A stretch of 35,600 nucleotides of DNA from Alistipes sp. ZOR0009 (GTDB lineage Bacteria > Bacteroidota > Bacteroidia > Bacteroidales > ZOR0009): positions 1 through 35,600 of the forward strand of contig NZ_JTLD01000030.1 of NCBI RefSeq assembly GCF_000798815.1, read 5' to 3'. The position numbers and the translations under genes are program-made. Of the stretch, positions 1 to 6,094 are shown piece after piece; within the stretch, counting starts at the first letter, position 1; each line of letters starts with the position of its first letter. Below the pieces are notes generated by a model, which searched no databases, was not told the DNA's origin, and worked only from the letters and a program-made list of their open reading frames with translations.

Positions 1-34
1 ACACCAAGCGGGAGAGTAGGTGGCCGCCAACCTT
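1..34 (+). rRNA. rrf: 5S rRNA, 3' end (partial)
   Basis: The first bases read GCGGGAGAGTAGGTGGCCGC, which matches the conserved 3' part of bacterial 5S rRNA (the GCGAGAGUAGG...GCC segment). The gene enters from outside the window, so only about 34 nt of it are visible. A strong terminator follows within 10 nt, as expected at the end of an rRNA operon. The exact 3' end is approximate. Confidence 0.8.
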
Positions 35-40
35 ACAAGA

Positions 41-71
41 GGCCCCGAACGAAAGTTCGGGGCCTTTTTTT
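41..71 (+). terminator. Rho-independent terminator of the rRNA operon
   Basis: A perfect 10-bp stem (GGCCCCGAAC / GTTCGGGGCC) closes a GAAA tetraloop and is followed by seven T. It sits directly after the 5S end, so it most likely ends the rRNA operon. Confidence 0.93.
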
Positions 72-257
72 GTTTACCCCCCCTCCCAACATATCCTACT
101 CCTTCTAACGGCTCCACGCGGCGCTGCCGGCCGTCCAAGGCGCTTCGGGGGTGGTGGCGTACGGTTGGCGCCCTTTTCGGGCAAAATGGGGACGTTTTAC
201 GGCGAATTTCGCTCCCTATCTTTCCCCTTTGGTACTACCTCCTCGAATTTGGCGCAT

Positions 258-312
258 GCGGCCGGAGGCCGTGGCTACCCCAGCTTAGCGAGGACGCTAG
301 GCTTAGCGGTGG
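258..312 (+). repeat. Intergenic repeat, copy 1 (uninterrupted)
   Basis: This copy begins with a CGGCC-GGA-GGCCG hairpin, continues through CTTAGCGAGGACGCTAGG and ends CTTAGCGGTGG. It aligns with 468-511 joined to 739-749, the second copy. The join in copy 2 is exactly where the 219-bp palindromic element sits, so copy 1 preserves the empty insertion site. After copy 1, GGAAAGCCGACACCTG resembles GGAAGGCTTACACCTG just before copy 2, so the repeat unit may extend further. Confidence 0.7.
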
Positions 313-319
313 AAAGCCG

Positions 320-695
320 ACACCTGATACGGGTGTCCGTAGCCGTGCAGCGATGTAGGAGGCTAGGCGGTTCGACTCCTACGGAGTCGGGAGCGGGAGG
401 GTAGCCAGCTGGCTATAAACCTTAAATCCCTACGGGATTTCGATATGGAAGGCTTACACCTGCAAAGGCGGCCGGAGGCCGTGGCGAACCAAACTTAACG
501 AGGACGCTAAGCCATAGTTGTCAAGCTAAAGGATATTAGTCCGATGTTCGACCCTTTCAGGGTCGTGCTTCTACAACAACACTTTTCTATAAACCTGTGA
601 TGCCTCCGGCATCAGCTCCTATAGGCAGTCATTCCGGAGGAATGAAAGGTTTATAGTATGGGTGAGTAAGTGTTTTTTCGACCCCGTTGGGGTCG
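320..695. repeat. Seven mini-hairpins with 7-bp stem and 3-nt loop
   Basis: Seven 17-nt inverted repeats share one geometry but not one sequence: 320-336 (loop ATA, one G-T pair), 373-389 (CGACTCC, loop TAC), 424-440 (AAATCCC, loop TAC), 549-565 (CGACCCT, loop TTC), 598-614 (TGATGCC, loop TCC), 629-645 (TCATTCC, loop GGA) and 679-695 (CGACCCC, loop GTT). Most left arms end in CC and right arms begin with GG at the loop. The last four lie inside the palindromic element. Their role is unknown. Confidence 0.75.
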
Positions 696-749
696 AACAT
701 TATAAAAACGGCTTAGCTTGACGGCTATGGACGCTAAGCTTAGCGGTGG
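468..749 (+). repeat. Intergenic repeat, copy 2 (split by insertion)
   Basis: The left part (468-511) and right part (739-749) together match copy 1 at 258-312. The left part ends GAGGACGCTAAG and the right part starts CTTAGCGGTGG. They are separated by the palindromic element 512-730 plus one extra copy of ACGCTAAG (731-738). Confidence 0.7.
512..730. mobile_element. 219-bp palindromic MITE-like element
   Basis: The ends are inverted repeats of 18 bp matching at 16 positions (CCATAGTTGTCAAGCTAA at 512-529; TTAGCTTGACGGCTATGG at 713-730). An 8-bp direct repeat, ACGCTAAG, flanks them at 504-511 and 731-738 and looks like a target-site duplication. The interior is symmetric about 621.5: CCTATAGG at the centre (618-625), mini-hairpins at 598-614 and 629-645, CTATAAACCT / AGGTTTATAG at 587-596 and 647-656, and outer mini-hairpins at 549-565 and 679-695. 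No coding capacity is seen. It would therefore need a transposase supplied in trans. No known IS family is assigned. Confidence 0.7.
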
Positions 750-763
750 TGGCCTCTGCGCAG

Positions 764-1219
764 GTTGCAAGAGCTAGAGGGAAGTTGCAAGAGTCTCTGC
801 GCAAGTTGCAAGAGCTAGAGGGAAGTTGCAAGAGCTTCTGCGCAGGTTGCAAGAGCTAGAGGGTAGTTGCAAGAGGCTCTGCGCAGGTTGCAAGAGCTAG
901 AGGGAAGTTGCGAGAGCTTCTGCGCAGGTTGCAAGAGCTAAAGGGAAGTTGCAAGAGCTAGAGGGAAGTTGCAAGAGCTTCTGCGCAAGTTGCAAGAGCT
1001 CGTGGAGAAGTTGCAAGAGGCTCTGCGCAAGTTGCAAGAGCTCGTGGAGAAGTTGCAAGAGCTCGTGGAGAAGTTGCAAGAGCCTCTGCGCAGGTTGCAA
1101 GAGCTCGTGGAGAAGTTGCAAGAGCCTCTGCGCAAGTTGCAAGAGCTCGTGGAGAAGTTGCGAGAGCTTCTGCGCAAGTTGCAAGAGCTCGTGAGTAAGT
1201 TGCAAGAGCTCGGGGGAAA
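764..1219 (+). repeat. Tandem array of 22 units of 20/21 nt (array 1)
   Basis: Every unit begins GTTGCAAGAG (GTTGCGAGAG in two). Three tail types follow: A (CTAGAGGGAA, 20-nt unit), B (CTTCTGCGCAA and variants, 21-nt unit) and C (CTCGTGGAGAA, 21-nt unit). Units 1-10 mostly alternate A and B. Units 11-22 mostly alternate B and C. A partial B unit precedes the array at 751-763. All-open frames across the array, including a heptad-like KLQELVE frame, follow from the 21-nt period. The heptad frame shifts where 20-nt units occur and has no ATG start, so I treat the array as non-coding. Confidence 0.85.
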
Positions 1220-1235
1220 GCTGTAAAAGGGAGTA

Positions 1236-1271
1236 GGGAGTATTCACGGAACTGTGTCTACCCTATTTTTT
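1236..1271 (+). terminator. Terminator-like hairpin after array 1
   Basis: GGGAGTA (1236-1242) can pair with TACCCT (1259-1264), leaving one bulged A and one G-U pair. A 16-nt loop lies between, and TATTTTTT follows. The same structure and much of the sequence recur after the second tandem array at 18233-18267. As a terminator the 6-bp stem is modest, so the function is inferred mainly from the T-run and the recurrence. Confidence 0.5.
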
Positions 1272-1427
1272 GGGAGCATCAAAGGAGGTGGGGAAGCCCT
1301 ATTTTGGGGGAAGCAGGGTGGCGACCAATGGAGAGATCATCCCCCGAAATTTTGATGGAGCAGGGGGCGCCTGTGGGTGGTGCTGGAATGGGGAGCGAGA
1401 TGGAGAATGGAGGTATCTCTGGATAGC

Positions 1428-2162
1428 TTATCTAACTAATTTTTTTACTTCGTAGGAGCAAACGGCATCGTATTCGGCGCTAGTAGAGCCAAAGGCGGCC
1501 TTAACGTATAGCTTTACGCTTTTAGAAAGCTGATAAAGGCTAGTGTCGTTGGTGTAGAGCAGCTCGTTGCGAAGGGTGCGGGCCTTATCCAAATCGGCTT
1601 CGGAGGCGTAAACCTTGCGGTTTACGTCGAAGGCGGAGGTGTAAAGCTGGCGCAGGGCCAGAGGTTGAAGCTCGGGCTCCTTGGCAGCGTATGCAGGTGT
1701 TTGCTCGATGAGGGTTACCAGCTTACCAAAGTTGTCGGCCACCATGTCGAAGCTGCGCTGCGAGGTGGAGATGTACTTAGGGGAAGCTTCGGGGGAGGCA
1801 GCAGCGAGATCGGACTTCTTGGTTTTGGACGAGCCGGTGATTTTAGAAGCAAGACCTTTAGCGGCATTCAGAGTGGTTACGTCGGCATTAACAAGCATAA
1901 GGTAGTTTTTTACCCGAGGGGTAAGCTCCTTGATGGTGTCGAAAATGTCGATACGAGAGGAGACCAGCTGGCGGTAGCCGTTTTCGGCTACGGAGATGGC
2001 GGTATGGGCAGCCGAGGCCGCTTTTACCTGTAGATTGAGGGACGGTATGGATAGGTTTTCGCCGGGAGGGCTGTAGCGCTCCTTTAGCTTCTCGAGGTAG
2101 GCTACCAAATCGAAGAAGTTGGCTATTACCTTTGCATGTCCCATTTCGGATGTTGAAACCAT
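1428..2162 (-). CDS. Unknown all-helical protein
   Basis: This 244-residue protein is not one I recognise. It has no signal peptide or membrane segment. The composition suggests long helices: an N-terminal stretch FDLVAYLEKLKERY near 17-30, an alanine-rich middle (VKAASAAHTAISVAENG), a Lys/Ser-rich linker near 110-125 (SKTKKSDLAAAS), then further amphipathic helices to the end. It starts at ATG with alternatives at residue 7. It is transcribed away from the KAP gene cluster with 233 bp of AT-rich DNA upstream, and I see no partner gene. A 12-bp inverted pair (1260-1271 and 2290-2301) brackets it. The coding call rests on length, composition and the AT-rich upstream region. Confidence 0.6.
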   Translation of the reverse strand: MVSTSEMGHAKVIANFFDLVAYLEKLKERYSPPGENLSIPSLNLQVKAASAAHTAISVAENGYRQLVSSRIDIFDTIKELTPRVKNYLMLVNADVTTLNAAKGLASKITGSSKTKKSDLAAASPEASPKYISTSQRSFDMVADNFGKLVTLIEQTPAYAAKEPELQPLALRQLYTSAFDVNRKVYASEADLDKARTLRNELLYTNDTSLYQLSKSVKLYVKAAFGSTSAEYDAVCSYEVKKLVR

Positions 2163-2395
2163 ATAAAAAACTAATTTTAATATAAGTACTAAGAGATAAC
2201 CTCCATTATCGTTTCTTAGAATTACCTAAATCAGCTTTCCAACAGCGATATAAATATACAAAATTTCAAAATATTAAGATAAATAGTGTAAAAAATAGGG
2301 TGTTTACCCTACAAAATTGGGTTGGCTGGGCGCGATTGTGGGGCTTAACTCGAAATGGGAACTACGTGGCTTAGAGAATGCGGCTGGAGTCCGCT

Positions 2396-2734
2396 CTAAT
2401 CATTTCTATTATCAAGGAGCTCGCATAGCCAGTCGATATCTAGTATATCAGGCTCAAGATGGTGGTGCCTATCCTTTAAGTCTACAAATGTTACTTTCCC
2501 TGTAGCTACTATCAAATTTTCACCCTCATGCAATTTATAGTCAGGATTCCTCACTATAGCCTTGGCATAAAACCAGCTATCTCCATCGGTTGTTACGGAT
2601 AGACCTTTTACTCTTATTCCTCGGGGGTAGCTAACCCCGGTGATTGTCGAAAGGGTAGCCCCTCTTCTGACGGTATTTTCAAATTCAGTCCAAATTTCGT
2701 CTCTAAGCTGGATATATCTATCTGTATAGCTCAT
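2396..2734 (-). CDS. Small unknown protein
   Basis: This 112-residue protein is soluble and of mixed composition, and I do not recognise it. It has an acidic-aromatic N-terminus (MSYTDRYIQLRDEIWTEFEN) and a middle rich in beta-like segments (GIRVKGLSVTT, SWFYAKAIVRN, LIVATGKVTFVDL). The C-terminus is acidic (EPDILDIDWLCELLDNRND). It lies 159 bp downstream of the KAP NTPase gene on the same strand, in similarly AT-rich DNA. It could therefore be an accessory of that gene, but nothing in the sequence proves a link. There is no clear ribosome-binding site, which is usual in this phylum. Confidence 0.55.
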   Translation of the reverse strand: MSYTDRYIQLRDEIWTEFENTVRRGATLSTITGVSYPRGIRVKGLSVTTDGDSWFYAKAIVRNPDYKLHEGENLIVATGKVTFVDLKDRHHHLEPDILDIDWLCELLDNRND

Positions 2735-2893
2735 TTTACTTGCGTTTTATTATGGACAACTTTTAAATGTGGGGCAATCAATACTTGCTTGGCTCTGGTG
2801 CTTTTTTTTGTTTGAAATGGCTGGGCTTTGCTGAACTTAGCGAAGATGCTATTTCAAGAGTACGAAACGTCAAACTTAGGGAAATTTTGCATC

Positions 2894-5575
2894 TTACACG
2901 TGTCCTTTTATATCTTCGGGATCTGGAATGAAGATTTTTCGTTTGATTTCGCCATCTTCTAAGTAAAATAGTCTGTCGTAATCTTCCGGATCCAATGTAA
3001 ACGGTTCTTCTATACGACGATCTTTATTTGATGTGTATTGCCAAAAAGCATTTCGCAAGATATCTAATGCTTCTTTGTTCTCTGGTCTTATCAATATCTC
3101 AGAATTTATAATAAACTCAAGAAAATCTTTGCTTCTTTCATTCATATTGAAAAGTTGACTTGAAAATGGATGAAATACTACAGTTCTTGAATGGAAGAAA
3201 ACCACTCTAAAAAAGTAGACAATAAAACCATCGGGGTAACTTTTAATGAATTCTTTGAATGCCCAAATTGCTTTGCTATCCAGTATTACATGATTTCTAT
3301 TTTTACTATTCCAACAAGAAAGTAAAGCATTTTCAACAAATAAATAGTGCAGTTTTCCTGATTTTGCTTTTTCAATTGCTCTTGTTAAGTGTTTATGTGC
3401 TTTTTCTAAAAGCATCTCTTTGTCAAAGGGGAATGTTTTTGATGATATATTGTCAAAAATATAGGAAAAGCATAGGGTGTATATTTGAGAAACAACACTA
3501 AACCGCTGCCTTAAACTAATAGTACTAAATAAACCGATGTAACCCAACTCTCTATTATCTTCATCATCGCATATTTCATCTAATATATTTAGGACGTTTT
3601 CAGCTCCATTAATTTGGCCGTAGTTCTCTAACTTCATGCTCTGCACAATGAGGTCTATCGTACTAGCGTAGTTCTCCATAAACATTAAAAGGGCAAAACT
3701 GAATTTGTAGAACTCTAAAATTTTGTACTCTTTCTTAAAGTCACTTTCCCTTTCTCTGATAAATAGCATATAAACAAACTGGCTTCGATCGCTAGAATAT
3801 GTGCTGTTATAGTCCGATTTCAAACTGTTAAGGCGATCAATGATATTTCTTGTATTTTGTAAATTCAGATTAACACCTTTAAAACCATCGTCACCATATT
3901 TGTTTTTTAACTCGAAATAATTAGTTTCCGAACTTTGGGTGCTATCAAGTTTAAGTAGATGAGCTAAAAAATATAGGGGAATTTCTTTATTCTCGAAACT
4001 CATTGAACTATTATTGTCAGATAATATGTAATCAATAATGGCATTATGCTGTGTGTTTACAAGTTTCCCTGCTGAGTCACTAGAACTCTCCTTAGTATTG
4101 AATAGACTATAGTATATTTCCCGAATTATTTTGCATTCGGAATAATCCCAAAACGATGTATCACCAAATAAGTTGGAACGAAGTAATGGATCTTTAGATA
4201 TTTTTACCGCTTTCTCAAACCTTCTAAACGCTTCAATTTCGTAAAAATATAGGTAGTAAAAAACAATGGGCACGTTCAAACTAACGTTGTAATATCTATC
4301 AAAATTAAACTCTGTTATTACCGTGTTGTATACCTTCTTTAGTTTTCTAACCGTATTAAATTTTACTTTAATTTCTGGAGGAAAGGTGTCAGAAACATCA
4401 TAAGACTTTTTCTTTCCCGCTTCCGATTCTTTAAACCGTTCAACTAGCAGACTCATTAAGTCTGTATTTCTAGGGAGTTTATATTCCAGATTAATAATTT
4501 TATCAAGATAGGTTTCTCCGATTCTGTTGCTTTCAAAGTGGATTTTTAAAAGGTCTTCAACGTATCTACGATGGAAGTTAATTATATAGGTTGTTTGGTA
4601 AAGATCGCCAGTATTACGTATGAGCTTAAGCACGGCCATAAGTTCGTCTTTGTCCAGCCTATCCAAGTCGTCAATAAATACAACCAACTTCAGGTCTAAT
4701 CTTTTTAAAATGTCTGTAATTTCATCTTGTTGCGATTTAAGATCAGGTTCGGAACAGAAATATTCCAGTATTTTTCCTGCAACTCCCAACTCCTCAATTT
4801 TCGCAAGTGCCTTTCCATACTCACGAAACTTAGTGCGTAGATGAATAGAAGGAATACTTTCTGCTAGCCTATTGAAGAAGTCACGAACTATTCCATCAGT
4901 ATCACCTCGCATCCAAGGATTAAATTCTACAACTGTTATTGTTTTATCCTTCGTAACTTCATTCTTTAGAAAGTTTGCAAAGGTAGATTTGCCGCTACCC
5001 CAACCTCCTTCAATGCCCAAAACGAATGACTTTTCGTTTTGGTGTAATTCGATAATCTGTTTTGCAAGCCTATCTACATAGCTTGCAAAGCCAAGTTTAT
5101 CCTCTTTAATGTCCTTTTCTGGAATATCTAAAAGTAAAAGCGATTTTTTGCTTTCATGATCAATTCTTGGCCGCTTAAGCCAAAGTAGTATTAGAATTAG
5201 GGAGTATGTAACCGTAAAACAGAAGGTAATAACTAACGGCGTATTTGATGAAAAACGTGAGATTTCGTTAGTTACCCATATTCTTTGAATTAAATACCAA
5301 ATAGAGATAGGAATAAACAGGTAGGCAACATGTGCGGCATCTACCATCTGCTTTTTCTTGTCGTACTTCAGCATTCTGTATATTGGGTAGAGTGAGAGTA
5401 GGCAGAATAGATATAGCGAAATATGGGGATGCTCACCGACAGTAATCCAGCTGTCCCATAGGCCAAATATGATGCTATCGAGCTTTTCCCTCATTAAGAA
5501 GTAGAGCGCCACGAAGGCGGAAAGGTATAGAGCGTACCGTCCCCAGAAACCCTTTAGTATCCGATCGAGTATCAT
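2894..5575 (-). CDS. KAP-family membrane P-loop NTPase
   Basis: The N-terminal part has four hydrophobic segments (about residues 13-28, 51-68, 83-100 and 113-133), the KAP-family arrangement that places the NTPase at the inner membrane. The Walker A motif is at 187-198 (GIEGGWGSGKST) and the Walker B at 297-308 (LVVFIDDLDRLD), with DDLDR typical of KAP NTPases. The remaining roughly 560 residues are AT-rich-coded and match nothing I recognise. They would form the helical lid and a variable C-terminal region. KAP proteins are sporadic, often plasmid-borne or in defence islands, and are proposed to organise membrane complexes. The biological role here is unknown. A TAnnTTTG promoter lies 25 bp upstream. 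Base composition is much lower in GC than the ABC-F gene beside it, consistent with acquisition. Confidence 0.88.
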   Translation of the reverse strand: MILDRILKGFWGRYALYLSAFVALYFLMREKLDSIIFGLWDSWITVGEHPHISLYLFCLLSLYPIYRMLKYDKKKQMVDAAHVAYLFIPISIWYLIQRIWVTNEISRFSSNTPLVITFCFTVTYSLILILLWLKRPRIDHESKKSLLLLDIPEKDIKEDKLGFASYVDRLAKQIIELHQNEKSFVLGIEGGWGSGKSTFANFLKNEVTKDKTITVVEFNPWMRGDTDGIVRDFFNRLAESIPSIHLRTKFREYGKALAKIEELGVAGKILEYFCSEPDLKSQQDEITDILKRLDLKLVVFIDDLDRLDKDELMAVLKLIRNTGDLYQTTYIINFHRRYVEDLLKIHFESNRIGETYLDKIINLEYKLPRNTDLMSLLVERFKESEAGKKKSYDVSDTFPPEIKVKFNTVRKLKKVYNTVITEFNFDRYYNVSLNVPIVFYYLYFYEIEAFRRFEKAVKISKDPLLRSNLFGDTSFWDYSECKIIREIYYSLFNTKESSSDSAGKLVNTQHNAIIDYILSDNNSSMSFENKEIPLYFLAHLLKLDSTQSSETNYFELKNKYGDDGFKGVNLNLQNTRNIIDRLNSLKSDYNSTYSSDRSQFVYMLFIRERESDFKKEYKILEFYKFSFALLMFMENYASTIDLIVQSMKLENYGQINGAENVLNILDEICDDEDNRELGYIGLFSTISLRQRFSVVSQIYTLCFSYIFDNISSKTFPFDKEMLLEKAHKHLTRAIEKAKSGKLHYLFVENALLSCWNSKNRNHVILDSKAIWAFKEFIKSYPDGFIVYFFRVVFFHSRTVVFHPFSSQLFNMNERSKDFLEFIINSEILIRPENKEALDILRNAFWQYTSNKDRRIEEPFTLDPEDYDRLFYLEDGEIKRKIFIPDPEDIKGHV

Positions 5576-5599
5576 ATATGCTATAGTTTATTTATACGC

Positions 5600-5607
5600 C
5601 AAATATA
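5600..5607 (-). promoter_or_regulatory. Promoter -7 element of the KAP gene
   Basis: On the minus strand this reads TATATTTG, an exact match to the Bacteroidota -7 consensus TAnnTTTG. It is 25 bp before the ATG at 5575. No clear -33 element was identified. Confidence 0.6.
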
Positions 5608-6068
5608 CCATTTATGGCACCACGTAGGAGGTGTAGGGAAAGAAAATAGTGGTGGAGGGGAGATTTGGGATGCGGCTTGGTGAGGAGTATTTGCTGCTAG
5701 GTGCAATGGTGGTTTTAGAAAATGTCCATCCGCGTAGTTTTCCTTATCTAAGAGGGACGAGCGCTAGGCAGGCTGGGGCGATTGTAGTGAGGCTTTTACT
5801 ATTGTCGATAAAGGGTACGTAAGGCAGAGGTGATTTTTGTAGGTGCGGAGGCCGATGGCTGCCAAGGGCGCTAAGCTACCGGGTTGGCAGAAGGCTGCGT
5901 TAGGGATGGGAGCGGAAAGCCCGCAGCCCGCAGCGGAGCGTAGGGCGAGGACTTGCAGCGTACAGCCCGACCCGAAGGGGAACGCCCTAAAATTGTCGGC
6001 CCTCGAAATGTGGCCGGTGGCGGGGCAAGCGGAGGTGGGTGAAAGGCGGTTTCTGTGCTTTAAAATGT
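5608..6068. other. Intergenic stretch with GC-rich repeat
   Basis: No convincing gene is seen. Frames at 5764-6294 (minus) and 5843-6091 (plus) read through repeat-like DNA, and the first overlaps the ABC-F start. The right half (5842-5989) is a compact GC-rich block listed separately. The left half is unremarkable. Confidence 0.6.
5842..5989. repeat. GC-rich repeat-like block with hairpin
   Basis: The block begins GGAGGCCGATGGCT and continues to GCGCTAAGC, resembling the 258-312 repeat (GGAGGCCGTGGCT ... ACGCTAGGC). It then contains a foldable segment in which TAGGGCG (5941-5947) pairs with CGCCCTA (5983-5989), with a CCC-GAA-GGG hairpin inside. I recall similar GCCCGACCC...GGGAACGCCC blocks between genes in other Bacteroidota, but no named family comes to mind. 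Confidence 0.5.
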
Positions 6069-6076
6069 TACCTTTG
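6069..6076 (+). promoter_or_regulatory. Promoter -7 element of the ABC-F gene
   Basis: TACCTTTG matches TAnnTTTG exactly and lies 18 bp before the ATG at 6095. It predicts a very short 5' leader of roughly a dozen bases. Confidence 0.6.
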
Positions 6077-6094
6077 CGCCAAATTTTGTAGCCA

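Larger units (their letters stand above)
72..763. other. Gene-free GC-rich repeat region
   Basis: This stretch of nearly 700 bp has no convincing gene. The open frames at 20-404 lack family resemblance and run through the 5S end and the terminator. It holds two copies of a repeat containing CGGCCGGAGGCCG and GAGGACGCTA, seven mini-hairpins with 7-bp stems and 3-nt loops, and one palindromic insertion at 512-730. All are listed separately. The last 13 bp (751-763) are a partial unit of the tandem array that follows. Confidence 0.7.

Noticed and set aside
20-404. Overlapping plus-strand open frames near the left edge
   Set aside because: They run through the 5S 3' end and the terminator, lack family resemblance, and use GC-rich repeat DNA, so they are chance frames.
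764-1219. CRISPR array
   Set aside because: Repeats are contiguous with no unique spacers, the period is 20/21 nt, and no cas gene is present. The same applies to 17824-18232.
897-1247. Leu/Gln-rich and Lys/Leu heptad-repeat frames in array 1
   Set aside because: A 21-nt period leaves all frames open. The coiled-coil frame starts at TTG, shifts where 20-nt units occur, and has no promoter or ribosome-binding site. I prefer a non-coding array.
1270-1455. Short plus-strand frame after array 1
   Set aside because: It overlaps the end of the unknown gene at 1428 and has no recognisable features.
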